NCBI RefSeq assembly: GCF_021730395.1
Contig: NC_069361.1
Span: 73,541,001 to 73,605,000 of the forward strand
Direction: 5' to 3'
DNA: 64,000 bases
DNA from: Mercenaria mercenaria
Taxonomy: Eukaryota; Mollusca; Bivalvia; Venerida; Veneridae
The notes under the pieces were generated by a model. It had not been told where the DNA came from. It searched no databases and saw nothing but the letters and a program-made list of their open reading frames with translations. Below are positions 21,601 through 33,833 of the stretch, piece after piece. Numbering within the stretch: position 1 is the first letter of the stretch; each line of letters begins with the position of its first letter. The translations under genes and the position numbers were made by a program.

Positions 21601-23629
21601 AATGACTACATAAGGAAATAATGAATAACGAAACCATTCAGCAGACATATGGTATCAGGAATTGCAAGTGCATAGTCCTTTAATAGAGCAATTGCATCTA
21701 ATGTCGACTCCCTTCATATATCGACCCCTGAAGTACAATAGATTGTGAGGCAGTTTATAATGTCATCATACCTGACTTTGCGGAATTTGTCTATTATAGC
21801 CAAGTTTTGCTGCCGGGAGAAATTAAAAAAAATTTGGTTGAAAATTATTGTCGCAAATAAGGAGAGTGTGAATTTCTTGACAGTCTCTAATTTGCTTATG
21901 TTGGACCCACAATAGCATATTCAAAACGTTTACCAACAGCGCGTACGTGCTCACGAGAATCTCCTTGGTTATATGTGCATGCCGAAATGAGTAAAAAACA
22001 AAGGTTTTGTGCAAGATTCCGAATGGTATTAGAATGAAATATTATCTGTGGGTATTCTGAATTTAATTGTATTAGAATGAAATGTTATCTGTTCGTCGCA
22101 AAATAAATTTCATTAAAAGGAATTCCGATAGTTTTTTATGCGCATCTTTCTGCGCAGCCGACACTTTCTATGGAAAACTGAACTGAAGTCAACATTTGTT
22201 GAAACATGTTACAGACAGTCTTAAATATGAGGAATCTTGAATGAAATAACATTTTTGATAAGTTTTATCAGTAATCAAATGTTGATACTGGTTTATGTTG
22301 TATTGACAAGTATCATGCATGACAGGTATCTTGCTATTTTTGTGGTTGTGTTTTCAAATCGCATTTTGGTACAAAGACAGTGTTGTTCATATAATGTAAG
22401 ATTATTGACTTAGTACTAATAAGACAATATCACCTTTCAGATTATTTAGAATTCAATTATAGAAAGAATTAAGAATTTTTAAAACTTTTTTTTAACTTCT
22501 AGCAGACATACATGTAATCAATTTGGCCAGATACGCTCCATTTTCCGTCCGAACAGGTGTTGTATTCTAGCGGTCTTAACATAAAATTTAGCCTGGTGAC
22601 CCATACATTTTTAGCCATTTTTATGCTCACAATACAATTATCTATACACAACAAAAATAGGAAAAAATTCTATGAAAGAATTTTTTCAAATTAAAAAAAA
22701 ATTTCTTCACTATGCGTATTTTTCACTGAAAAAAGTTCACAAAAGTAAATATGAAACAATATTTTTTTCATTTGTACCCATTAATATAAGGATAGAGTAT
22801 TACAAATATGACTATGATATCAGATAAGTATATGATAAAATCTGTAAAAAGAAAAAAACTTTATTGTGCTGTCTTGATATATATTTTGGTTGGTATTTAT
22901 AAAAATGCAGAAAATTATGAAAATGTTGAAAAATCGCTAGCAGTTTCAGCAACAGTGGGTGTGTTTAAAACAATTTTTCACAAAAACAAGCCTGGTGACC
23001 TATTGCTTTTATTTGTTCATTGTTTTCAGCACAAATTTTCCTATCATATATGTGAATTTAAAAAAATTCTATGAAAGAAAAAAAACTATAGGAATTCTCT
23101 TTAAGTTGAAACTTTCTTAAAAACTTAGTTGGGGGTCGATAAATGATGCAAGAGTCAATATATGCTACACGTATTGTATAAAGAGTAGCAAAGATTTTCA
23201 TTGGATATATTTTCTTAAACAGGTACTAAAAGTACTGAAGATGACCAATGAAAAACATTCTTTCAAATGGTACTATCTGGCGGGAATGTAGGACGTTTTG
23301 GCCAGCGGACGTTTTGGCCTAGGATATAATTTGGCCTAGTAAGATGTTTTGGCCAGGCAAATTTTTGTGGTAGGATGTTTTGGCCAAAATTAAATTTTAT
23401 TTCCATAACATACAAAATATAGTCTAGATATTAATATGTTATAGTATAATTGGTCACAGGGGCTGTTAGGAATCATTTTAAGAAAACATAATTTAACAAA
23501 AAAAGGAAGTTTGTTTTTAATCATAAACATCAAAGAAATGATAGCAATAATACTATGAAAGTCATGCAGTTTGTTCCAGCCATTATAAAAACATTTTAAA
23601 AATTAAATTGAATTATTCAGCGCTTTTTT
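21601..23629. other. AT-rich intergenic; GGCCAAAACGTCC motif cluster
   Basis: No gene seen. The open frame 22808-23074 is AT-rich and unlike known proteins. A short imperfect direct repeat lies at about 22029-22100. At 23290-23395 the motif 'gacgttttggcc' or close variants occurs about five times in 100 bases. Confidence 0.4.
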
Positions 23630-24062
23630 ATACGCCCTTCTCTGGAAGAGCAGGGCGTATTATGTGAACACCTGTGGTGGCGGGCAGGTGGCGAGCAGGC
23701 GGGCGGTCGGCGTTCAAAAACTAGGTCACCCGATAAAATCAAAGGAAAAGCTTGTTAGCACTCTTTGAGGCCACATTTATGACCCTATCTTCATGAAACT
23801 TTGTCAGAATGCTTATCTTGATGATTCCTAGGCTAGGTTCAAAACTGGGTAATATGGGGCCAAAAACTAAGTCACCCGGTCAAATCAAAGGAAAAGCTTG
23901 TTAACACTTCTGTTCATTTGATGTGCATGAAACTTGTTCAGAATGTTTGTCTGCATGAATTATCGAAAGCAATTTTATCTCGGTCATGTTGGGTCAAAAA
24001 CAATGTCACCAGGTCAAATAAAAGAATAAGCTGGTTTACATCCTAGGGGGCACATTTTTTAT

Positions 24063-26062
24063 TAGCTCACCTGAGCCAAAGGAGGTCTTTTGTGACCGCT
24101 CAGTGTCCCTCGTGTGTCATGCGTCGTCCGTCCATCAACATTTTCTAAAAAAATCTTCTTCTTGAAAACCACTGGGCAGAATTACACCAAACTAAACAGG
24201 AATGATCCTTGGGTGGTTGCTTTTCCTAGTGTTTCTCTACCAAAATTGTTCAAATTTATAATGTCTCTGGTGTGAAAAGAGGCCCTGCCCTGTGGGTACC
24301 AAGTTTAACTTAGACTTATATAGGGAAAAAAAATAAAGATCTTCTTGTCTGAAAGTTCAAGGCCTAAGCCTTTGATATTTGGTATGTAGCATTGCCTGGT
24401 GGATCTCTAACAATTTTGTTCAAATTATGCCCCTGGGGTGAAAAGACGCTCTGCCCTGGGGTCACTTGTTATAATTATGAGTTGTATAGGAAAAAATACT
24501 TCAAAAATTACCAGATCATATTTCCTAGACTGTGTAATTATGTCTCCCCCATCTGGGGGAGACATATTGTTTTTGTCTTGTCCGTCCTTCCGTCCGTCCG
24601 TCCATACGTCACACTTCATTTCCGAGCAATAACTGGAGAACAATTTGACCTAGAACCTTCAAACTTTAGAGGGTTGTAGGGCTGCTGGAGTAGACGACCC
24701 CTATTGTTTTTGGGGTCACCGTCAAAGGTCAAGGTCACAGGGGCCTGAACATTGAAAAACATTTCTGATCAATAACTAGAGAACCACTTGACCCAGAATG
24801 TTGAAACTTCATAGGATGATTGGTCATAAAGAGTAGATGACTCCTATTGATTTTGGGGTCACTCCGTCAAAGGTCAAGGTCACAGGGGCCTGAAAATTGA
24901 AAACCATTTCCGATCAATAACTAGAGAACCACTTGACCCAGAATGTTGAAACATTATAGGATGATTGATCGTGAAGAGTAGATGACCCCTATTGATTTTG
25001 GGGTCACTCCTTCAAAGGTCAAGGTCACAGGGGCCTGAACATTGAAAACCATTTCTGATCAATAACTAGAGAACCACTTGACCCAGAATGTTGAAACTTC
25101 ATAGGATGATTGTACATGCAAAGTAGATGACCCCTATTGATTTTGGGGTCACTCCATTAAAGGTCAAGGTCAAAGGGGCCTGAACATTGAAAACCATTTC
25201 CGGTCAGTAACTTGAGAACCACTTGACCCAGAATGTTGAAACTTAATAGGATGATTGGTCATGCAGAATAGAAGACCCCTAACGATTTTGGGATCACTCT
25301 GTTAAAGGTCAAGGTCACAGGGGCCCGAACATTGAAAACCATTTCCGGTCAGTAACTTGAGAACCACTTGACCCAGAATGATGAAACTTCATTGGATGAT
25401 TGGTCATGTAGAGTAGATGACCCCTAACGATTTTTAGGTCACTCTGTTAAAGGTCAAGGTCACAGGGGCCTGAACATGGAAAATCATTTTTTGGAAATAA
25501 CTTGAGAACCACTTGACCTAGAATGTTGAAACTTAATAGGATGATTGGACATGCAGAGTAGGTGACCCCTATTTATTTTGAGGTCACTTGATCAAAGGTC
25601 AAGGTCACAGGAGACTGAACAGTGACTTGAGAACCACTAGGCCAAGATTGTTGAAATTTGGCAGGATGACTGGACAAGCCAAGTAGATGATCCCTATTGC
25701 AGCCAACCATCAGTGTCTCTTTGACTTTCGCTCCTGACCCCTATTGACTTCTTGCCTATAGGACTTTGCATTGGGGGAGACGTGCGCTTTTTTACAAAAG
25801 CATTTTCTAATTATAATTACCTGATGATCCCAAGCGATTAGGGATCACTTGAGTGTGACCTTGACCTACTGACCTAACTTCTTGTATTTTAAGATACAGC
25901 CTTGAAATTTTGATGACATGTAAAGTTTTGGACACCGATCTGTAAACTGACTTTCAGTTACCATGAATATGACCTACTGACCTACTTTCTTAATATTTCA
26001 GCAGCAGTTTGCCATTTGAAACATGTGTCTCATATTACTTAGGTGAGCGATCCAGGGTCATA
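24063..26062 (+). mobile_element. Second-layer tandem-core element (I) inside H
   Basis: Starts TAGCTCACCTGAGCC at 24063, with 'gcgtcgtccgtccatcaaca' and 'cttcttgtctgaaagttc' text. It resumes after G1 at 25810 and runs to GGTGAGCGATCCAGGGTCAT at 26062, where the terminal hairpin is cut by G2. A related 5' part lies at 35884-36303. Confidence 0.55.
24537..25809 (+). mobile_element. Tandem-core element, G family, copy 1
   Basis: The 5' hairpin ATTATGTCTCCCCCatct with GGGGGAGACATAT is followed by 'gtccgtccttccgtccgt', then about seven monomers of 144-145 bp ('aaaggtcaaggtcacagggg', 'agaatgttgaaacttcatag'). The 3' end reads GGGGGAGACGTGC, hairpin GCTTTTTTACAAAAGC, ATTTTCTA. It is a fully bounded copy with no coding sequence. 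Confidence 0.78.
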
Positions 26063-27624
26063 ATTATGTCTCCCCCAGGAGACATATTGTTTTTGCCCTG
26101 TCCGTCCTTCCGTCCGTCCGTCCGTACGTACGTCACACTTCATTTCCGAGCAATAACTGGAGAACCGTTTGACCTAGAACCTTCAAACTTTGTAGGGTTG
26201 TAGGACTGCTGGAGTAGACGACCCCTAATGTTTTTGGGGTCACTCCATCAAAGGTCAAGGTCACAGGGGCCTGAACATTGAAAACCATTTCCGATCAATA
26301 ACTAGAGAACCACTTGACCCAGAATGTTGAAACTTCATAGGATGATTGATCATGAAGAGTAGATGACCCCTATTGATTTTGGGGTCACTCCGTCAAAGGT
26401 CAAGGTCACAGGGGCCTGAACATTGAAAACCATTTCCGATCAATAACTAGAGAACCACTTGACCCAGAATGTTGAAACTTCATAGGATGATTGGTCATGA
26501 AGAGTAGATGACACCTATTGATTTTGGGGTGACTCCGTCAAAGGTCAAGGTCACAGGGGCCTGAACATTGAAAACCATTTCCGATCAATAACTAGAGAAC
26601 CACTTGACCCAGAATGTTGAAACTTCATAGGATGATTGATCATGAAGAGTAGATGACCCCTAATGATTTTGGGGTCACTCCATCAAAGGTCAGGGTCACA
26701 GGGGCCTGAACATGGAAAACCATTTCCGATCAATAACTAGAGAACCACTTGACCCAGAATGTTGAAACTTCATAGGATGATTGTACATGCAAAGTAGATG
26801 ACCCCTTTCGATTTTGGGGTCACTCCATTAAAGGTCAAGGTCACAGGGGCCTGAACATTGAAAACCATTTCCGGTCAGTAACTTGAGAACCACTTGACCC
26901 AGAATGATGAAACTTCATAGGATGATTGGTCATGTAGAGTAGATGACCCCTAACGATTTTGGGGTCACTCTGTTAAAGGTCAAGGCCACAGGGGCCTGAA
27001 CATGGAAAACCATTTCCAATCAATAACTTGAGAACCTCTCGACCCAGAATGTTGAAACTTCATAGGATGATTGTTCATACAGAGTAAATGACCCCAATTG
27101 TTTTTGGGGTCACTCCATTAAAGGTCAAGGTCACAGGGGCCTGAACATTGATAACCAGTTCCGATCAATAACTTGAGAACCACTTGACCCAGAATGTTGA
27201 AACTTCATAGGATGATTGAACATGCAGAGTAGATGACCCCTATTGATTTTGGAGTCAGTCAATTAAAGGTCAAGGTCACAGTGGCCTGTTCATGTAAAAT
27301 CATTTTTTGGAAATAATTTGAGAACCACTTGACCAAGAATGTTGAAACTTAATAGGATGATTGGACATGCAGAGTAGATGACCCCTATTGATTTTGAGGT
27401 CACTTGATCAAAGGTCAAGGTCACAGGAGCCTGAACAGTGACTTGAGAACCACTAGGCCAAAAGTGTTGAAATTTAGCGGGATGACTGGACATGCCAAGT
27501 AGATGATCCCTATTGCAGCCAACCATCAGTGTCTCTTTGACTTTCGCTCCTGACCCCTATTGACTTCTTGCCTGTAGGACTTTGCATTTGGGGAGACATG
27601 CGCTTTTTTACAAAAGCATTTTCT
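26063..27624 (+). mobile_element. Tandem-core element, G family, copy 2
   Basis: Same ends as copy 1: ATTATGTCTCCCCCAGGAG at the left and GCTTTTTTACAAAAGC then ATTTTCTA at the right. It has about nine 145-bp monomers. The two G copies are very similar, including the last non-repeat segment ('cagccaaccatcagtgtctc'), which points to recent activity. Here the 5' hairpin loop is shortened. Confidence 0.78.
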
Positions 27625-28042
27625 AGTGATCCTTTTGTTTTTATCTTCATAATACTTTATTGGTCAGAATGTTTGTTATCATGATGTCTTGGATGATTTC
27701 AAATCTTGACGTGGGATCAAAAACTAGGTCACTAGTTCAGATTCAAGGAAAAGCCTGTATACACTCTAAAGGCCACTTTTTGTTCCAGTCTTCCTGAAAC
27801 TTTGTCAGAATGTTTGTTTTCATGAAATTTTGAACAAGTTTGAATCTGGGTCATGTGGGGTAAAAAAAGTAGCTCACTAGGTCAGATAAAAGAAAATGCT
27901 TGTTTACACTCAAGAGGCCAAGTTTTTTGGTCCAATCTTAATGAAAATTGGTCAGAATATTTGTCTTCATGAACATATTTACACTGTTATGATGTGTTAC
28001 TCTGGTGAGCAACCTAGTGCCATCTTGGCCCTCTTGTTCCTT

Positions 28043-28699
28043 GTCCAGAGCATAACTTAAAAAGTACTGAAGGGATTTCAATAAATGTAAAGTGTTATAT
28101 TTCTCTACTTTTCCAGAATATTTTCAAGTCCCTTCGAAGAGAATGTTTGTGGAAGAAAGCTCCTGGCTACAAGAGTCCTCTGCTGCACTGATACAAGCAT
28201 TGTTGGCTGTGATTTGTGACAAGAAGTTTGACAAATGTTTTGAAGTTCAGCATATTGTGATAAAATCAAACATGAACAGAAGAAAAATCAAATTTTGGAC
28301 AGTTTTGGAAATGATCTATTAATTGTATTTTCTGTTTTATAACTTGTGCTTACCAGAGCACAAAGTGCTTAAGGTGAGCTATTGTGATAATTCAATGTCT
28401 GTCTGTAAGTTATTTTCCTCGAACAACCTCCTCTTAAAGAGTTTGTTGGACGTTGATGAAACTTTGCCTGGGTGTTCCTTTGGTGGTCATCTTCTTACTT
28501 GTTCAGAGTGTACTGATCAGATGCATATAGGAGCTGCCTGAACTAAGAATAGAAAATATTTTATTAAACAGTGTCTCCTAACCCATTGATCTATCTAATG
28601 TATAATGGTTTAACTGGATGACCCTGGACTCTGATTTGTTAAAAATATAGCTGCTAGGGTCAGTTTTCCCCAATATGTATATACATGAAGTGTAAACTT
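28043..28699. other. No supported feature
   Basis: Two adjacent open frames (28092-28322, 28323-28541) match nothing I know. The text 'ttgatgaaactttgcctggg' resembles a tandem-core monomer, so this is probably an old element of that kind. Confidence 0.35.
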
Positions 28700-29165
28700 T
28701 CAATATCTTGTCAGAAACAAGGTCAGGGTTACTTGCTGCTAAAATAGAACAAGTATGCCCACTGGCAGAATGTCGAGCCTGCCAGCTGTCTAAGTTTGAC
28801 CTTTACCTTAGACCTAGGGACCTGGTTCTTGTGCATGACACTCTGTCTGATAATGGTGAACATTCATACCAAATTACATCAAAATCCCACCATGCATGAA
28901 GAAGAAATGCTCCTGACAAACTTCAATTTGACCTTTGACGTCCAACTGTGACCTTGACCTTTGAGATAGGAACATGGGGTTTGTGCATGACACTCTTTTC
29001 ATTGAGGTAAACTCATGCCAAATATAAACAAGATTGGTTCATGCATGTCAAAGTTCTAGCCGGATAAAATTGGACGGACGCATATATTTATGCACGCACA
29101 TACACCGAACCGCTAAAAGTGACGACTAAGTCGGGCTCACCACAAGCAAGCTTGACAAAAATGTT
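28700..29165 (+). mobile_element. Tandem-core element fragment, P family
   Basis: Two monomers with 'gtgcatgacactctgtctga', 'tgaccttgacctttgagata' and 'tgcatgtcaaagttctag'. The 3' end reads 'ccgctaaaagtgacgacta', then CCACAAGCAAGCTTGAC. The P fragment at 48955-49260 has the same end, which differs from the TCTTGTT group. Confidence 0.55.
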
Positions 29166-29559
29166 TTCCAATCAGTATTTTTAGTTTTGATGCAACTGTT
29201 ATCAACAAACACTGATTGTGTATGCTTTTATTGAGACAAAATCTGGGATTTTATTTGGTGTTACTTGGGTCAAGGTTATTGCTACTAAACATAGAAAATG
29301 GTTTCTGCTAAACATCTTTAGTTTGGGTAGTCTTATTGTCAACAAATTATGTGTGCATATAGCTTTTTAAGAGACAAAGGTTCTGTTATTTTGTAAAGTT
29401 CATTAAGTCCTTAGACTTTTATTTTACAACTGTTCAGTTGCTAGTTGCTAGCGTTACAAAATTTGTGGAATTGTTGCGTTTCTTGTTTTCTTCTATAATA
29501 AACTTCTTCGGTTCATTTAAGAAAGGCCATGGTTACTTGGGTTAAACCCTCCTCTTTTT

Positions 29560-30792
29560 AGCTCACCTGAGCACTTTGTGCTCAAGGTGAGCTTTTGTGA
29601 TCGCCCTGTGTCCGTCGTCCGTCGGCGGCGGCGTCGTCATCGTCAACAATTTGACTGTTAACACTCTAGAGGTCACAATTTTGGCCCAATCTTAATGAAA
29701 CTTGGTCAGAATGTTACCCTTAATAAAATCTTGGACGAGTTCGATATTGGGTTATTTGGGATCAAAAACTAGGTCACCAGGTCAAATCAAAGGAAAAGCT
29801 TGTTAACACTAGAGGTCACAATTTTGGCCAAATCTTAATGAAACTTGGTCAGAATGTTACCCTCAATAAAATCTTGGACAATTTTGATATTGGGGGTCAT
29901 CTGGGGTCAAAATCTAGGTCTCCAGGTCAAATCAAAGGAAAAGCTTGTTAACTCGCTAGAGGTCACATATTTGGCCCAATCTTAATGAAACTTGGTCAGA
30001 ATATTACCGTCAATAAAGTCTTGGACGAGTTTGATATTGGGTCATCCGGGGTCAAAAACTAGGTCACCAGGTAAAATCAAAGGAAAAACTTGTTAACACT
30101 GTAGAGGCCACATTTATGACTGTATCTTCATGAAACTTGGTCAGAATGTTAATCTTGATTATCTGTAGGTCAAGTCAAATCTGGGTCAGATGGGGTCAAA
30201 AACCAGGTCACTAGTCATTTCAAAGGAAAAGCTTGTTAACACTCTAGAGGCCATATTTAGGACTGTATCTTCATGAAACTTAGTCAGAATTTTAATCTTG
30301 ATGATCTTTAGGACAAGTTCGAATCTTGGTCATGTGGGGTCAAAAACTAGGTCACAGGGTCAAATCAAAGGAAAAGCTAGTATACACTGTAGAGGCCACA
30401 TTTATGACCGTATCTTAATGAAACTTGGTCAGAACGTTAAGCTTGATTATCTGTAGGTCAAGTTCAAATCTGGGTCAGGTGGGGTCAAAAACTAGGTCAC
30501 TAGGTCATTCAAAGGAAAAGCTTGTTAACACTCTAGATGCCACAGTTATGACTGTATCTTCATGAAACTTAGTCAGAATGTTAATCTTGGTGATCTTTAG
30601 GTCAAGTTCGAATCTTGGTCATGTGGGATTAAAAACTAGGTCACAGGGTCAAATCAAAGGAATAGCTATTTAACACTTTAGAGGCCACATTTATGACCAT
30701 GTCTTAATGAAACTTAGTCAGAATGTTAATCTTGATGATCTTTAGGTCAATAGGTCAAGTGAGTGATACAGGGCCTTCATGGCCCTCTTGTT
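29560..30792 (+). mobile_element. Tandem-core element, S family, intact copy (J)
   Basis: The best bounded S copy. It starts AGCTCACCTGAGC with hairpin GAGCACtttGTGCTC, then AAGGTGAGC and 'gtgtccgtcgtccgtcggcg'. About seven to eight monomers of roughly 145 bp follow ('gaaacttggtcagaatgtta', 'aatcaaaggaaaagcttg'). It ends AGTGAGTGATACAGGGCC, TTCATGGCCCTCTTGTT. The 5' GCTCACC and 3' GTGAGTG motifs are inverted relative to one another. Confidence 0.8.
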
Positions 30793-31506
30793 ATTTTCTT
30801 TTTCAATTATTTAAATACATCTTGTTAGTTAGATACTCCATATATGAAATATTTAAACTTTCCACAAAGTACTATTGTGGGGGACCGGTATTAATCATTA
30901 ATTAGGCATACCGGTATATCTGTTGAGATTTAGAGATCTAATCTGTCATCCATTATAAAATAACAGAGGGCATTTTATATAAAAAAACCCTGTCAATCAG
31001 CATTAAGAGAATTACTGGAGTAAACGTAATAATAATAATAATAATAATACAATATATTTGAAAGAAAATTCCAGAACTGACTTTTGAAAAATTCTCTGTG
31101 ATAGTCCAAAAAGCATGATGGCTCGTATATGATGCAGTATGGCACTTCATCATGATCATGTAGTCAATTTTTCTTTAAAATAATTATTCAAAATAATCTT
31201 TAAAGTTATATTCTGCATATGCATAAAATATAATATTCTGTTTTAATTTCGATTAAATTTAAATTGGCAATGCTGAAATAACACATTTCAAAAATCAGAT
31301 ATACTGATATGAGGATAAGAAAATTTATGTGCAAAATTACTGCTCTTGTGGAAAAAATACGAATGTACTATTTTTTTTAGAGTGATAAGTTACAAAAAAA
31401 AATGTCTCAGAAGTTTGTTTTTAAGATATTGATACTGTGTCTAAAAAGTTTGATAATCCTTTTACAGTCATTTATTTGAAAGTGCTGTTCTACCTGGTTG
31501 TTTTTT
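30793..31506. other. AT-rich intergenic with an (AAT)n microsatellite
   Basis: An (ATA/AAT)n run lies at 31027-31048. No gene or other repeat recognised. Confidence 0.5.
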
Positions 31507-32362
31507 AGCTAGAATATTCTGCGAATTCTACTCACCTTGGCATTGGCATCTGCGCGTCACACCTTGGTTAAAGATTTACATATGGCTTTCATTTAAAAGA
31601 ATATAGCTTTAAAACTAATTTTTTTCTTTTTCTAGGTCTATTACCGAACCTCACTGGGTCTAGTCCAATAACTCTTGTCATGTATTTTGGCCAAACTATG
31701 CTCCCTTTTGGACTGGTTAAGTTTTGCATGCAAATTACTATCTCCAAAACTAATGCAGATATTGAATTGAAACTTGACGTGTGTCTTCGGGGTTATAAAA
31801 CTAGTTGATAGCATCAAGTCCCATAACTCTGACATGCATTTTGGTCAAATTATGCCCCATTTTGGACTTAGAAAATCCTGGTTAAAGTTTTGCGTGCAAG
31901 TACATACAGCTATTACTAAAAGGCATATAGATTTGAAACTTTTTTCTTTTTCTAGGTTAATTACAAACCTCTCTGGGTCAATACCCATAACTCTGACATG
32001 TATTTTGGCCAAGTTATTCCCCTTTTTGGACCTAGAAAATCCTGGTTAAAGTTTTAAATGCAAGTTACTATCCCCAAAATTATTGCAGATATTGAATTGA
32101 AACTTCACATGTGTCTTTGGATTTATAAAAGTAGGTGATAGCATCAAGTCCCATAACACTGACATGCATTTTGCAAAATTATGTCCCCTTTTGAACTTAA
32201 AACTTCTGTTTAAGGTTTTGCATGCAATTTACTACCTCCAAAACTAATGCAGATACTGGATTGAAACTCTATAGATATTCCAAAATTGAGGGTAATATTC
32301 CTGCTTCTGGGACAACAATTCGAACAGACCAGCATGGGCTCTCTTATGGACAGCTCTTGTTT
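31507..32362 (+). mobile_element. Tandem-core element, K family
   Basis: Starts AGCTAGAATATTCTGCG with a small palindrome (GAATATTC), then 'ctggttaaagttttgcatgc' monomers of 155-175 bp with 'gaattgaaacttgacgtg' and 'ccataactctgacatgcatt'. It ends GGACAGCTCTTGTTTTT. Same plan as the F and C elements. Confidence 0.62.
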
Positions 32363-32616
32363 TTAAATAAAAGCATTTTTCTTGCCTACCTCTTTCAGCT
32401 TAAATTGTTTAAGGTGTTTGTTTAGCTTAAATGTAATGTAACATAAGATCTCAGTATGTGTACATGTACGCATACGTGTAGAAAATCTCGGGATGTGGGC
32501 ATACAGAGAATATGCAAATTATAATTATCAAGTAAATGTATATAGGTTTAAACCTCAGGATAAGGCTGACCAATGCTTTACCAAAGAATAGCCTACCATA
32601 ACTTTATATTTATGTC

Positions 32617-32828
32617 TTTAACCCTTACCATGCTGGATACAATTAATTCTGCCTTTGCGACCAGTGTAGATCATGATCAGCCTGCACATCTGTGCAGTCT
32701 GATCATTATCTGTACTGTTTGCCATTCAGTCAGTATCTTTTTTATAAACACCCCTTTTAACAGTTAATGATACTGTCCAAATAGAAAGATGGACTAGTTC
32801 ATTATAAAAATTTAGCAAGTTAAGGGTT
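32617..32828. repeat. MITE-like repeat, fullest copy of a four-copy family
   Basis: Begins TTTAACCCTTACCATGCTGG and ends near 'ttagcaagttaagggtt', so the outermost AACCCTTA is inverted at the two ends. The centre holds 'gatcatgatcagcctgcaca', itself near-palindromic. No coding potential. Related copies lie at 21390, 43031 (inverted) and 48405. Confidence 0.62.
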
Positions 32829-33833
32829 GCATTCTTGAAACTTTTGATGTACTGTTTAAAAATCTATGCCTTCATACCATCATTTCTGCGGTAAATTGTT
32901 TTAACTCTACAAAAGGCTTTTTAAGAGTCATTTTGACCCCATTTTCACACATCATGTAACACATTTACAGTAACATGCACATAACACACACATAACGTTA
33001 ACTAACTTCTGACATAATTTTGGTGTCAAAATGACTTTTGTAAAGTAAGTTTGTTGGGTTTTTAACTTGAAATATTTAGAGGAGCGGTAAGGATTATAAG
33101 AGAACAGATGACTTGGAATTGTTAATTACTTTATACATATAAATGCACAGATGTGTGTAAGATTTTCTTTGGTAAAGCACTGATAAACCTTATATCTGAA
33201 GTTTAGAAATATTGCGCTATGTGATATTTCACATGTTCTCCGTAATCCCACGTCCCAACATTCTCTACACTTACACGGGCATGAACCCATTTTGGAATCT
33301 TATATTACATTTTTAAGTAATAAATACGCATAAAGCAAGGTAACATTTAAGATTTAGGTAGCTATATAATTCCAAATTAGAAACACAAGTAGAATAATCA
33401 CTTTGAAATAAATGATTATAAAAGAATAATAAGTTTTAGACACAGTATAAACATTTTTTAAAACAGTAAAACTTTTGATGTATTCATTTTATTAATATAC
33501 ACTTTTTAAAACTGTAAAGACCACATTTTCTTCTTGTTAATGAGCTTCATAGAAGTTTTCAGAATATCTTAATATCTTCGTGAATCCCAGGTGAAGTTTG
33601 AAACAGGGTTATCAGAAATAAGAAACTACATGTAGTTCACCATGTAAAATCATAGAACTCAAGATGTCACATTTTTCCTGATCTTCACAGACATAGTTAG
33701 AACTGTCTATCTGTATTAAATCTAGGACAAAGTTTTAACGGGGTATATTAGGTCTAAACTAGGTCTGTAGGTTAAATCTTAGAAAAAAAAACAATAGTAC
33801 TCCAGATGCCATTTTTCATGATTGATCTTCATG
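32829..33833. other. AT-rich intergenic; decayed S-like monomers from 33530
   Basis: Nothing distinct before 33530. From there 'aggtgaagtttgaaacaggg' and 'atgccatttttcatgattga' look like two eroded S-family monomers without ends. Confidence 0.4.

Larger units (their letters stand above)
23630..28042 (+). mobile_element. Outer S-related tandem-core element (H) split by later insertions
   Basis: The left part (23630-24062) starts with the hairpin ACGCCCTTctctggAAGagcaGGGCGT and has 'aaaactaggtcacccg' and 'aaggaaaagcttgtta' monomers. The right part (27625-28042) resumes with 'actttattggtcagaatg' and ends GGTGAGCAACCTAGTGCC, ATCTTGGCCCTCTTGTT. The 3.5 kb between is younger inserted elements. Confidence 0.6.

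Noticed and set aside
24392-26203. Short frames with PSFRPSVRTYVTLHFRAITG in two places
   Set aside because: They translate the conserved 5' end (tccgtccgtccgt) of the two G-family elements. The similarity is that of the repeat, not of a protein.
28092-28541. Two adjacent open frames as a small gene
   Set aside because: No homology recognised, no splice sites joining them, and the second contains tandem-core text.
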